Below, one piece after another: positions 11,801 through 22,738 of a stretch of 64,000 nucleotides of DNA; the first letter of the stretch is position 1, and each line of letters opens with the position of its first letter. Under the pieces are notes generated by a model, which was not told where the DNA came from, ran no database searches, and saw only the letters and a list, made by a program, of their open reading frames with translations. This stretch comes from Panagrolaimus kolymaensis (Eukaryota > Nematoda > Chromadorea > Rhabditida > Panagrolaimidae). Made by a program: the position numbers and the translations under genes. Location of the stretch: assembly GCA_028622995.1 (NCBI GenBank), contig JAJQJQ010000048.1:1798001-1862000 (forward strand). The letters are read 5' to 3'.

Positions 11801-14800
11801 AAGATAAAATGCGTTCAGTAAATGTCCGAAACACCGATTTTAGAAATTAAGAAAATTCATATTTTAGGTTCCATTTGCTTTAAATCTCCCTACACCATTC
11901 TGAATCAATTTTTCTTGCATTCATGTTTTAATAAAAAAGATAAAATGCGTTCAGTAAATGTCCGAAACACCGATTTTAGAAATTAAGAAAATTCATATTT
12001 TAGGTTCCATTTGCTTTAAATCTCCCTACACCATTCTGAATCAATTTTTCTTGCTTTCATGTTTTAATAAAAAAGATAAAATGCGTTCAGTAAATGTCCG
12101 AAACACCGATTTTAGAAATTAAGAAAATTCATATTTTAGGTTCCATTTGCTTTAAATCTCCCTACACCATTCTGAATCAATTTTTCTTGCTTTCATGTTT
12201 TAATAAAAAAGATAAAATGCGTTCAGTAAATGTCCGAAACACCGATTTTAGAAATTAAGAAAATTCATATTTTAGGTTCCATTTGCTTTAAATCTCCCTA
12301 CACCATTCTGAATCAATTTTTCTTGCTTTCATGTTTTAATAAAAAAGATAAAATGCGTTCAGTAAATGTCCGAAACACCGATTTTAGAAATTAAGAAAAT
12401 TCATATTTTAGGTTCCATTTGCTTTAAATCTCCCTACACCATTCTGAATCAATTTTTCTTGCTTTCATGTTTTAATAAAAAAGATAAAATGCGTTCAGTA
12501 AATGTCCGAAACACCGATTTTAGAAATTAAGAAAATTCATATTTTAGGTTCCATTTGCTTTAAATCTCCCTACACCATTCTGAATCAATTTTTCTTGCAT
12601 TCATGTTTTAATAAAAAAGATAAAATGCGTTCAGTAAATGTCCGAAACACCGATTTTAGAAATTAAGAAAATTCATATTTTAGGTTCCATTTGCTTTAAA
12701 TCTCCCTACACCATTCTGAATCAATTTTTCTTGCTTTCATGTTTTAATAAAAAAGATAAAATGCGTTCAGTAAATGTCCGAAACACCGATTTTAGAAATT
12801 AAGAAAATTCATATTTTAGGTTCCATTTGCTTTAAATCTCCCTACACCATTCTGAATCAATTTTTCTTGCTTTCATGTTTTAATAAAAAAGATAAAATGC
12901 GTTCAGTAAATGTCCGAAACACCGATTTTAGAAATTAAGAAAATTCATATTTTAGGTTCCATTTGCTTTAAATCTCCCTACACCATTCTGAATCAATTTT
13001 TCTTGCTTTCATGTTTTAATAAAAAAGATAAAATGCGTTCAGTAAATGTCCGAAACACCGATTTTAGAAATTAAGAAAATTCATATTTTAGGTTCCATTT
13101 GCTTTAAATCTCCCTACACCATTCTGAATCAATTTTTCTTGCTTTCATGTTTTAATAAAAAAGATAAAATGCGTTCAGTAAATGTCCGAAACACCGATTT
13201 TAGAAATTAAGAAAATTCATATTTTAGGTTCCATTTGCTTTAAATCTCCCTACACCATTCTGAATCAATTTTTCTTGCTTTCATGTTTTAATAAAAAAGA
13301 TAAAATGCGTTCAGTAAATGTCCGAAACACCGATTTTAGAAATTAAGAAAATTCATATTTTAGGTTCCATTTGCTTTAAATCTCCCTACACCATTCTGAA
13401 TCAATTTTTCTTGCTTTCATGTTTTAATAAAAAAGATAAAATGCGTTCAGTAAATGTCCGAAACACCGATTTTAGAAATTAAGAAAATTCATATTTTAGG
13501 TTCCATTTGCTTTAAATCTCCCTACACCATTCTGAATCAATTTTTCTTGCTTTCATGTTTTAATAAAAAAGATAAAATGCGTTCAGTAAATGTCCGAAAC
13601 ACCGATTTTAGAAATTAAGAAAATTCATATTTTAGGTTCCATTTGCTTTAAATCTCCCTACACCATTCTGAATCAATTTTTCTTGCTTTCATGTTTTAAT
13701 AAAAAAGATAAAATGCGTTCAGTAAATGTCCGAAACACCGATTTTAGAAATTAAGAAAATTCATATTTTAGGTTCCATTTGCTTTAAATCTCCCTACACC
13801 ATTCTGAATCAATTTTTCTTGCTTTCATGTTTTAATAAAAAAGATAAAATGCGTTCAGTAAATGTCCGAAACACCGATTTTAGAAATTAAGAAAATTCAT
13901 ATTTTAGGTTCCATTTGCTTTAAATCTCCCTACACCATTCTGAATCAATTTTTCTTGCATTCATGTTTTAATAAAAAAGATAAAATGCGTTCAGTAAATG
14001 TCCGAAACACCGATTTTAGAAATTAAGAAAATTCATATTTTAGGTTCCATTTGCTTTAAATCTCCCTACACCATTCTGAATCAATTTTTCTTGCTTTCAT
14101 GTTTTAATAAAAAAGATAAAATGCGTTCAGTAAATGTCCGAAACACCGATTTTAGAAATTAAGAAAATTCATATTTTAGGTTCCATTTGCTTTAAATCTC
14201 CCTACACCATTCTGAATCAATTTTTCTTGCTTTCATGTTTTAATAAAAAAGATAAAATGCGTTCAGTAAATGTCCGAAACACCGATTTTAGAAATTAAGA
14301 AAATTCATATTTTAGGTTCCATTTGCTTTAAATCTCCCTACACCATTCTGAATCAATTTTTCTTGCATTCATGTTTTAATAAAAAAGATAAAATGCGTTC
14401 AGTAAATGTCCGAAACACCGATTTTAGAAATTAAAAAAATTCATATTTTAGGTTCCATTTGCTTTAAATCTCCCTACACCATTCTGAATCAATTTTTCTT
14501 GCTTTCATGTTTTAATAAAAAAGATAAAATGCGTTCAGTAAATGTCCGAAACACCGATTTTAGAAATTAAGAAAATTCATATTTTAGGTTCCATTTGCTT
14601 TAAATCTCCCTACACCATTCTGAATCAATTTTTCTTGCTTTCATGTTTTAATAAAAAAGATAAAATGCGTTCAGTAAATGTCCGAAACACCGATTTTAGA
14701 AATTAAGAAAATTCATATTTTAGGTTCCATTTGCTTTAAATCTCCCTACACCATTCTGAATCAATTTTTCTTGCTTTCATGTTTTAATAAAAAAGATAAA

Positions 14801-17800
14801 ATGCGTTCAGTAAATGTCCGAAACACCGATTTTAGAAATTAAGAAAATTCATATTTTAGGTTCCATTTGCTTTAAATCTCCCTACACCATTCTGAATCAA
14901 TTTTTCTTGCTTTCATGTTTTAATAAAAAAGATAAAATGCGTTCAGTAAATGTCCGAAACACCGATTTTAGAAATTAAGAAAATTCATATTTTAGGTTCC
15001 ATTTGCTTTAAATCTCCCTACACCATTCTGAATCAATTTTTCTTGCTTTCATGTTTTAATAAAAAAGATAAAATGCGTTCAGTAAATGTCCGAAACACCG
15101 ATTTTAGAAATTAAGAAAATTCATATTTTAGGTTCCATTTGCTTTAAATCTCCCTACACCATTCTGAATCAATTTTTCTTGCTTTCATGTTTTAATAAAA
15201 AAGATAAAATGCGTTCAGTAAATGTCCGAAACACCGATTTTAGAAATTAAGAAAATTCATATTTTAGGTTCCATTTGCTTTAAATCTCCCTACACCATTC
15301 TGAATCAATTTTTCTTGCTTTCATGTTTTAATAAAAAAGATAAAATGCGTTCAGTAAATGTCCGAAACACCGATTTTAGAAATTAAGAAAATTCATATTT
15401 TAGGTTCCATTTGCTTTAAATCTCCCTACACCATTCTGAATCAATTTTTCTTGCTTTCATGTTTTAATAAAAAAGATAAAATGCGTTCAGTAAATGTCCG
15501 AAACACCGATTTTAGAAATTAAGAAAATTCATATTTTAGGTTCCATTTGCTTTAAATCTCCCTACACCATTCTGAATCAATTTTTCTTGCTTTCATGTTT
15601 TAATAAAAAAGATAAAATGCGTTCAGTAAATGTCCGAAACACCGATTTTAGAAATTAAGAAAATTCATATTTTAGGTTCCATTTGCTTTAAATCTCCCTA
15701 CACCATTCTGAATCAATTTTTCTTGCTTTCATGTTTTAATAAAAAAGATAAAATGCGTTCAGTAAATGTCCGAAACACCGATTTTAGAAATTAAGAAAAT
15801 TCATATTTTAGGTTCCATTTGCTTTAAATCTCCCTACACCATTCTGAATCAATTTTTCTTGCATTCATGTTTTAATAAAAAAGATAAAATGCGTTCAGTA
15901 AATGTCCGAAACACCGATTTTAGAAATTAAGAAAATTCATATTTTAGGTTCCATTTGCTTTAAATCTCCCTACACCATTCTGAATCAATTTTTCTTGCAT
16001 TCATGTTTTAATAAAAAAGATAAAATGCGTTCAGTAAATGTCCGAAACACCGATTTTAGAAATTAAGAAAATTCATATTTTAGGTTCCATTTGCTTTAAA
16101 TCTCCCTACACCATTCTGAATCAATTTTTCTTGCTTTCATGTTTTAATAAAAAAGATAAAATGCGTTCAGTAAATGTCCGAAACACCGATTTTAGAAATT
16201 AAGAAAATTCATATTTTAGGTTCCATTTGCTTTAAATCTCCCTACACCATTCTGAATCAATTTTTCTTGCTTTCATGTTTTAATAAAAAAGATAAAATGC
16301 GTTCAGTAAATGTCCGAAACACCGATTTTAGAAATTAAGAAAATTCATATTTTAGGTTCCATTTGCTTTAAATCTCCCTACACCATTCTGAATCAATTTT
16401 TCTTGCATTCATGTTTTAATAAAAAAGATAAAATGCGTTCAGTAAATGTCCGAAACACCGATTTTAGAAATTAAGAAAATTCATATTTTAGGTTCCATTT
16501 GCTTTAAATCTCCCTACACCATTCTGAATCAATTTTTCTTGCTTTCATGTTTTAATAAAAAAGATAAAATGCGTTCAGTAAATGTCCGAAACACCGATTT
16601 TAGAAATTAAGAAAATTCATATTTTAGGTTCCATTTGCTTTAAATCTCCCTACACCATTCTGAATCAATTTTTCTTGCTTTCATGTTTTAATAAAAAAGA
16701 TAAAATGCGTTCAGTAAATGTCCGAAACACCGATTTTAGAAATTAAGAAAATTCATATTTTAGGTTCCATTTGCTTTAAATCTCCCTACACCATTCTGAA
16801 TCAATTTTTCTTGCTTTCATGTTTTAATAAAAAAGATAAAATGCGTTCAGTAAATGTCCGAAACACCGATTTTAGAAATTAAGAAAATTCATATTTTAGG
16901 TTCCATTTGCTTTAAATCTCCCTACACCATTCTGAATCAATTTTTCTTGCATTCATGTTTTAATAAAAAAGATAAAATGCGTTCAGTAAATGTCCGAAAC
17001 ACCGATTTTAGAAATTAAGAAAATTCATATTTTAGGTTCCATTTGCTTTAAATCTCCCTACACCATTCTGAATCAATTTTTCTTGCTTTCATGTTTTAAT
17101 AAAAAAGATAAAATGCGTTCAGTAAATGTCCGAAACACCGATTTTAGAAATTAAGAAAATTCATATTTTAGGTTCCATTTGCTTTAAATCTCCCTACACC
17201 ATTCTGAATCAATTTTTCTTGCATTCATGTTTTAATAAAAAAGATAAAATGCGTTCAGTAAATGTCCGAAACACCGATTTTAGAAATTAAAAAAATTCAT
17301 ATTTTAGGTTCCATTTGCTTTAAATCTCCCTACACCATTCTGAATCAATTTTTCTTGCTTTCATGTTTTAATAAAAAAGATAAAATGCGTTCAGTAAATG
17401 TCCGAAACACCGATTTTAGAAATTAAGAAAATTCATATTTTAGGTTCCATTTGCTTTAAATCTCCCTACACCATTCTGAATCAATTTTTCTTGCTTTCAT
17501 GTTTTAATAAAAAAGATAAAATGCGTTCAGTAAATGTCCGAAACACCGATTTTAGAAATTAAGAAAATTCATATTTTAGGTTCCATTTGCTTTAAATCTC
17601 CCTACACCATTCTGAATCAATTTTTCTTGCTTTCATGTTTTAATAAAAAAGATAAAATGCGTTCAGTAAATGTCCGAAACACCGATTTTAGAAATTAAGA
17701 AAATTCATATTTTAGGTTCCATTTGCTTTAAATCTCCCTACACCATTCTGAATCAATTTTTCTTGCATTCATGTTTTAATAAAAAAGATAAAATGCGTTC

Positions 17801-17816
17801 AGTAAATGTCCGAAAA
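5885..17816. repeat. satellite array, 136 bp monomer, about 88 copies
   Basis: The unit boundary phrase GTCCGAAACACCGATT recurs exactly every 136 bp (for example at 8565, 8701, 8837 and 8973, counted from its AAACAC). About 88 tandem copies are present, all in one orientation. The leftmost dozen monomers differ from the rest (CACTACATCATTCTGATTC against CCCTACACCATTCTGAATC further right) and the very first, from 5885, is the most decayed. The right end stops abruptly at 17816 inside a consensus-like monomer. Monomers carry either GCATTCATG or GCTTTCATG, in runs. The unit length is not a multiple of three and frames close quickly, so it is not coding. Known nematode satellites are often heterochromatic; a function here is not shown. 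Confidence 0.97.
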
Positions 17817-19053
17817 ATACAAAAAAATAATAACAGTTGCTATGCTTTTTTCTTATTGCATAGTAAAAAAAATCCATAAATTTTATTTTCCATTCACAAA
17901 AAAATGGATTTTTAAGTTTGAAACAAAACTTTAAAAAGGCTTTGATGACATTGTAAAGTGCCAAAGTGCTCTATGTCGCTGAAATCTTCTAATTTGGCTT
18001 TGCAATTATTATAGTTTGTAATAAAATTTATTATTAAATTTCTGACAAAATATGTCAATTTTTTATTTTACGACACTTCATTTGTGTCTTGGGAGCTGAT
18101 TGATGCTTTTTTAAAACAAAAAAAGGAATCTTGTATCGATTTTCAATAAGAAAACTTTGCAGGAAAAAAGTTGAAAAGAAAAAAAGCTCCTTTTTTTCGT
18201 GAATATTTTTGCGTTTTTTTCTTGTTAAGGCTGTGTTTTAACGAAAACAAAAAAAGAAGAAAAAAAAGTTTTATTTACGACACATTTATCGCTGCAAAAA
18301 AAAAATAATAGTGAAAGCGGGCAACTAACAACAGCGACGAAAAAAAAATATGAGAAGGGAATCGATTTTTATTTTGCCCAGTCGTGTATTTCTTTTTTTG
18401 AATATTTATTTTCTTCTTTTTTTTGGTTTTTACAACATAAAATTTAATTCCATCCTAAATTAAGTATAAGTCAAAAAAAATCTATTTGACATTGAATCCA
18501 GCTGCAGCTGAATGGGGTTGGGTAAATCTGAAGCATGCATGCAATCCGATGTATTTATCACATTTAAAATGAGGAAGAAATAAACGTAGCTTATTGGAAC
18601 AAAAATGATCCCTACATCTTTGATCATTACTTCCATAATAGATTTCTGAAGTTCCTGAGAAATGTTATCTTAGTTCCCAATGGACCTGAATGAAAAAAGG
18701 AGAGCGCACACATGCGTGCAATGAAACATGGAAAAAGGTTAAATTAAGAAACAAAATCAAAAAAAAAAAGATTTAAAGTTTTTATTTAATCAGAGTTGAA
18801 AAAAAGCTTTCATTTAATCATGAAAATAAGGCGTCATTGTTTATAACTTTTTTTAATGATTAGAATCAGTGTTTTTAGACCGAACTTTAAAAAAAAAACA
18901 GCTAAGCTTTTACTATTGCTTCAACGACATTCTTTGCTTTGAAACAGGGCTGCACGAAAGTGAAGATTATTTTCATCGCAAATTTATATTACAAAAATTT
19001 ATATATCTCAAGTTTTCTTTTGAAAATATTTATTACCCATTTTTTTTAAAGCT
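17817..19053. other. intergenic, repeat-derived, no gene supported
   Basis: AT-rich with long A and T runs. Around 18110-18410 it resembles the dispersed intergenic module described separately, ending in a TTTTTGAATATTTATTTT phrase. A single hAT-type end (CAGGGCTGCACGAAAGTGAA) occurs at about 18946. I find no reading frame with homology or a signal peptide. Confidence 0.4.
18946..18965. repeat. solitary hAT-type terminal repeat
   Basis: Twenty bases matching, with one mismatch, the reverse complement of the right end of the MITE at 1618-1898 (CAGGGTTGCACGAAAGTGAA). No partner end follows. It is best read as a decayed remnant of the same family. Confidence 0.5.
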
Positions 19054-19434
19054 TTAAATAATTTTTTCAAAAAGTAAAAAGATTAAAAAACTAAAGAAAA
19101 ATGTTAAAAATGTTTCAAAGTTTGATCCATTATTATTAGATGTATTTGTGGCTGCAGTTGTTTTGGTTGCTGGAAATGAAATATCCGCATTACAAAGGCA
19201 ATCGTAATAATTTAAATTATTAATATTTAATGTTTCACAAAATGCGCAATTTGTATCAACAAAATAGCAAGTTTGAATTTTAATACTTTTTTGAAAGTAA
19301 CATATTGCTGCAGCATTGTTGTGACATGTTTGGTTTGCAATTTTTATCAAACATTTTTCAACATCTTCATATCTTTCACATCCATCTGCATAATAGCCTT
19401 TTGTATCATCGCAATCTGATGTATATGAGTCCAT
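19054..19434 (-). CDS. cysteine-rich secreted or anchored protein, 3' exon (N-terminus not found)
   Basis: The visible frame starts at the ATG at 19434 but stays open upstream as far as acceptor-like TTTACTAG and TTTATTTAG sites near 19455-19465, so this is probably the last exon and the first exon with the signal peptide is elsewhere. The 126 codons hold ten cysteines in a spaced pattern, several N-glycosylation-like sites, a Thr/Asn/Ser-rich stretch, and a strongly hydrophobic C-terminal tail (FLTFFFSFLIFLLFEKII). That tail suits a GPI-anchor signal or a terminal membrane segment. The arrangement recalls nematode DUF19/T20D4.11-like proteins, but I cannot confirm the family. The upstream region carries an inverted-repeat insertion and then an LTR element, which may have separated it from its 5' exon. 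Confidence 0.55.
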   Translation of the reverse strand: MDSYTSDCDDTKGYYADGCERYEDVEKCLIKIANQTCHNNAAAICYFQKSIKIQTCYFVDTNCAFCETLNINNLNYYDCLCNADISFPATKTTAATNTSNNNGSNFETFLTFFFSFLIFLLFEKII

Positions 19435-19551
19435 GATGCAATCAAAATATTCTAGTAAAACTAAATAAAAAATTGTTATAGTAGAAAAGCCAAGAAGAAA
19501 TAAAATTTATAAAAATTGAAAATGACACAATCACATGTGGAATTTATTAGA

Positions 19552-19703
19552 GACGCGGTACAGCAACAAAAGTTGTGATTACTATGTCCGATATAATTAT
19601 TTACCTTTTCTTATGAATTTTGTAATGGAAGAAAAATATACATTTCTTAAAGCAATTTCTTAATTTTAGATAGTAATCACAAAATTTGTTGTGGAACCAT
19701 CGC
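19552..19703. repeat. small inverted-repeat element
   Basis: The left arm at 19552-19585 (ending GTTGTGATTACTAT) pairs imperfectly with the right arm at 19670-19703 (beginning ATAGTAATCACAAAATT). The arms are about 34 bp, with about 84 bp between them. No reading frame or clear target duplication is present. It may be a short MITE. Confidence 0.5.
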
Positions 19704-19867
19704 AAAAATTTTGACGAAAAAAATCACGCGTTTAGTTTTGTCATTTCCGTTGCCCCTTTATTTTTTTTACAAAAATATAATTATTGGTTTTTCTGTTAGA
19801 TTTTCTTTTAAAAATTATCAATAAATAATCTCTTAAATTTTGGAATTGATTTATTCAAGATACAAAT

Positions 19868-20081
19868 TGTTGTGTTCATGCGCCATTATTCAAATAGGCG
19901 CCACTGCACAACAGTCTAACATTCAGTGACATTCAGTGTTACTGTTGACACCTCGCCAATGTTAGTTTGTCTTCCTCTGTTTTGTTTTGTTGTTAGTTTC
20001 ATTATCATAAATTCTCAGCTCTGCTGTCAACTACGTTAAATCTCTCTATTGTGAATTTGTAAGTATCTCGGATACACAACA
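19868..20081 (+). repeat. 5' LTR
   Basis: 214 bp, identical to the 3' LTR at 22516-22729, with TG at the start and CA at the end. It should contain the promoter for the element; no obvious TATA box is seen. Confidence 0.95.
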
Positions 20082-20088
20082 AATTTAG

Positions 20089-20100
20089 TGGTGACGAAAG
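20089..20100 (+). promoter_or_regulatory. candidate primer binding site
   Basis: TGGTGACGAAAG starts 8 bases after the 5' LTR. TGG at this place fits pairing with the CCA end of a tRNA. I could not assign the tRNA. Confidence 0.35.
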
Positions 20101-20267
20101 ATTCTAACCCGCTCCTGTTTCTTGTTGTTCCATCATTGGTCCAACAATCTCTGCTATCTCCGGTGCCGCTGCTCGTGCTCTTGGTCAAATCTCAAACATT
20201 GCCGTTGAACACCTTTGGTTCAACTCAACGCAAATAACACCTGCAACCGACAACTTTGAACTTCAAA

Positions 20268-22508
20268 ATGGTCAATACTCCTCCAACTACGCCTACTAAG
20301 CCTGTTGTTATTGCCGCTGCCGCTGAAGATGCCGCTGAAATTCTTCCTATGATTGATTACAAGGCGCTTGCTCAAGCTATGTTTGATGTTAAAACCGATG
20401 TCAATGCTCAACCTACTGGTAAGTCAACTGTTTCTTTGCCTCGTCTGCCTAAGTTCAACTATGATCCTGCCTGTGCTGACTCCGCTGCAACTTGGTTTGG
20501 TCGTATTGACACTGAATTTGATCTTCGTCCTGGTGCATCTGCGAAACAACAAGTTGGATTGGTTCTCTCTGCTCTTGATGATACCGATTATCGAAAGGTT
20601 GTGAAAGCTTTTCTTCCTCTCACCGTTGCCGATGTCCAATCTGTCGACGAAATCAAAGTGGTCATGATCAAACTATTTGACCGTTCAGAATCCATCTTCG
20701 CAAGACGTTATGCTCGATTTCAAATGGTGTGGAAGGGGCATGATGCCGAACCTATCTCTGAATTCATGTCAAGAATCCACGAAAGTGCTGATGCCTTTGC
20801 TGCTGATTCGTTCTCCATCAATGAACTCAATACCTTGACTCTTCTTATGTCTATGCAAAGCCATGATCTTGCTCCATTCCGTAAACGTATCCTCGACATG
20901 CTTACCGTTGATCCGAAGACCACGCTTGCTAAATGTGAAGAAACTATTCTCAACATGATTCAAACTGAAAGAGAACAAAAGCTTCCTGAAGCCTTTGCTT
21001 TGAACTATGTTATAAACAATCGTAATGGTCAACGAACGAATTCTCGTGGAAAGAATATGCCTAACTATGCCGATGAAGATTCTCCTGCCTCTGGTCATGC
21101 ACAATCCTGTTTCCGATGTGGAGAACCTCATGATCCTGAAAGCTGCCCTCGCAAGAACACAATTTGCTTTTATTGTCAATTGCCTGGTCACATTGCAAGT
21201 GTTTGTCCAAAGAGAGCCAAAGATAAAAGAAGGAATGCTCGCGTTAACAATGTAAACTTCGCACCTCCTGCCGGTTACTTCGATGCTCCTCATATTGGAA
21301 ATGTTCTCGCTCCAAGTGCTCGTGCTCCTGCCGTTGTTTCTAAAGCTGCAAATACTCATCAACCTGTTCCAAAACATGCTTCTGCCATTGATCCTTATAT
21401 GCCTGATGCTTATGGATACTCTGAATTACCTGGCTTATGTCCCTCTGGTCCTTATGGTACACATGCTCTAGTTTATGGTCTGACACCTGGTGAATGTGTT
21501 GAATTTAAACGTTCAGAAAAAGAAAAAGAAACACAAAAAGGGCTGGGCACAATTCAAGAGATCACCGCCTATGGGAAATACAAAATCAAGGATTTCACTG
21601 TCGACAAGCCATACTATGTGAAAACTGAACAACTCCTTCGCAAGTGGACTCCTCCTGCTGAATACATGGCTCCTGTGAAAAATGTGCCTATCAAGAATGT
21701 TCCTATGGTAAACGCCGTTTCCGTTGCCGCTGCAACGATGTCCACTGCTGATTGTGATATGGGAATTAGATTCAATTCCGCTGCTTTTGATCAGAACGAT
21801 GTCTCTGATGCTATGGTCCCTATGAATTTTGCTGATCTGAATGGTACCTCAATTCATAGCCGTGACGCCGCTGCTCCTGATCGGATTGATCTTGATGCTT
21901 TGTTAATGATGAGCTCTGATGATCTGAATGATGCCTCAACTCATGCTCGTGCCGGAGATGCACATGGAAGTGACGGAGATGCACATGGAAGTGCCGGAGA
22001 CGCACATGGAAGTGCCGGAGATGCACATGGAAATGCCAATGTTGCACATGGATGTGCCGATGTTACACATGGATGTGTCGAGGCTGTATATGCTAATGGT
22101 GAGCGATGCTCCTATGCTCAAGATGAGTCCTGGATGCCAATGTCAAATTGGGAAGAAGATCCTATGCAAGATTCTCAACTTTTGGGAGGGGAAAGGAACG
22201 TTGGTTGCTACTCACAACCGCACCATGCACTTAAAGTTGCTCCGCCTCACCACTGTTCAAATGTTCCTCCATCCGATGTTATCTCTGCTGGTGAACCGCC
22301 TGATCCAACTGGAAACTCAATCTCAACGTATGGTCGCTCAACAAATGTTCCAGAAACCTTGGCTCCTGATCCTCAAGAACCTCAAGAAGTCATTAAGAAG
22401 CTCGACTCCAATGGCTCATCAACAAACTATGCTATGCCTATGCTAAATATTTCCTTAGCCTCTCTAGCCGTTGTTAGCTTTGTATGTCTTAAGCTTTCTT
22501 ATAAGTGA
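20268..22508 (+). CDS. gag: Gag-like polyprotein with zinc knuckles, an integrase C-terminal-like segment and a C-terminal hydrophobic tail, 746 aa
   Basis: The start is the ATG at 20268, the first in frame after the leader. Residues about 60-230 look like a retrotransposon Gag core (LPKFNYDPACADSAATWF opening, as in DUF7083-type Gags of metazoan Gypsy elements). Two zinc knuckles lie at residues 281-313: CFRCGEPHDPESC (one residue short in the third spacing) and a canonical CFYCQLPGHIASVC. Residues about 404-463 (from GLTPGECVEF to LLRKW) resemble the SH3-like C-terminal domain of retroviral-type integrase, without any catalytic core. A 21 bp tandem repeat encodes GDAHGSA-like units near residues 560-605. 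The last 22 residues form a hydrophobic, membrane-like segment ending LKLSYK. The stop overlaps the polypurine tract. Confidence 0.88.
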   Translation: MVNTPPTTPTKPVVIAAAAEDAAEILPMIDYKALAQAMFDVKTDVNAQPTGKSTVSLPRLPKFNYDPACADSAATWFGRIDTEFDLRPGASAKQQVGLVLSALDDTDYRKVVKAFLPLTVADVQSVDEIKVVMIKLFDRSESIFARRYARFQMVWKGHDAEPISEFMSRIHESADAFAADSFSINELNTLTLLMSMQSHDLAPFRKRILDMLTVDPKTTLAKCEETILNMIQTEREQKLPEAFALNYVINNRNGQRTNSRGKNMPNYADEDSPASGHAQSCFRCGEPHDPESCPRKNTICFYCQLPGHIASVCPKRAKDKRRNARVNNVNFAPPAGYFDAPHIGNVLAPSARAPAVVSKAANTHQPVPKHASAIDPYMPDAYGYSELPGLCPSGPYGTHALVYGLTPGECVEFKRSEKEKETQKGLGTIQEITAYGKYKIKDFTVDKPYYVKTEQLLRKWTPPAEYMAPVKNVPIKNVPMVNAVSVAAATMSTADCDMGIRFNSAAFDQNDVSDAMVPMNFADLNGTSIHSRDAAAPDRIDLDALLMMSSDDLNDASTHARAGDAHGSDGDAHGSAGDAHGSAGDAHGNANVAHGCADVTHGCVEAVYANGERCSYAQDESWMPMSNWEEDPMQDSQLLGGERNVGCYSQPHHALKVAPPHHCSNVPPSDVISAGEPPDPTGNSISTYGRSTNVPETLAPDPQEPQEVIKKLDSNGSSTNYAMPMLNISLASLAVVSFVCLKLSYK
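21950..22085 (+). repeat. 21 bp tandem repeat inside gag
   Basis: About six copies of a GGAGATGCACATGGAAGTGCC-like unit encode seven residues each (GDAHGSA). The right-hand copies are more diverged (VAHGCAD, VTHGC). Confidence 0.85.
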
Positions 22509-22515
22509 GGAGGGA
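22507..22515 (+). promoter_or_regulatory. polypurine tract
   Basis: GAGGAGGGA directly abuts the 3' LTR, as expected for the plus-strand primer of an LTR element. It overlaps the gag stop codon. Confidence 0.8.
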
Positions 22516-22729
22516 TGTTGTGTTCATGCGCCATTATTCAAATAGGCGCCACTGCACAACAGTCTAACATTCAGTGACATTCAGTGTTACTGTTGACACC
22601 TCGCCAATGTTAGTTTGTCTTCCTCTGTTTTGTTTTGTTGTTAGTTTCATTATCATAAATTCTCAGCTCTGCTGTCAACTACGTTAAATCTCTCTATTGT
22701 GAATTTGTAAGTATCTCGGATACACAACA
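22516..22729 (+). repeat. 3' LTR
   Basis: 214 bp identical to the 5' LTR at 19868-20081. Confidence 0.95.
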
Positions 22730-22738
22730 CAAATAAAC

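Larger units (their letters stand above)
19863..22734 (+). mobile_element. non-autonomous LTR retrotransposon, gag only, recent insertion
   Basis: The element runs 19868-22729 (2862 bp). It has two LTRs of 214 bp that are identical base for base, starting TGTTGTG and ending CACAACA, and is flanked by the 5 bp duplication CAAAT (19863-19867 and 22730-22734). It holds one long frame with Gag features, a polypurine stretch directly before the 3' LTR, and no protease, reverse transcriptase, RNase H or integrase core. Identical LTRs mean it moved recently, so an autonomous partner probably supplies the enzymes elsewhere in the genome. The frame is noticeably less AT-rich than neighbouring genes. 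Confidence 0.95.

Noticed and set aside
5885..17816. Possible CRISPR array
   Set aside because: The repeats are directly adjacent 136 bp units without unique spacers, in a eukaryotic context. It is satellite DNA.
17670..17879. A 69-codon plus-strand frame at the right end of the satellite
   Set aside because: It starts inside a satellite monomer and exists only because the array ends there; the same start in other monomers closes within about 60 codons. It is not a gene.
20353..22446. Several other-frame and opposite-strand frames inside the Gag gene
   Set aside because: They are shadows of the 746-codon frame, which alone has zinc knuckles and coding-like composition.
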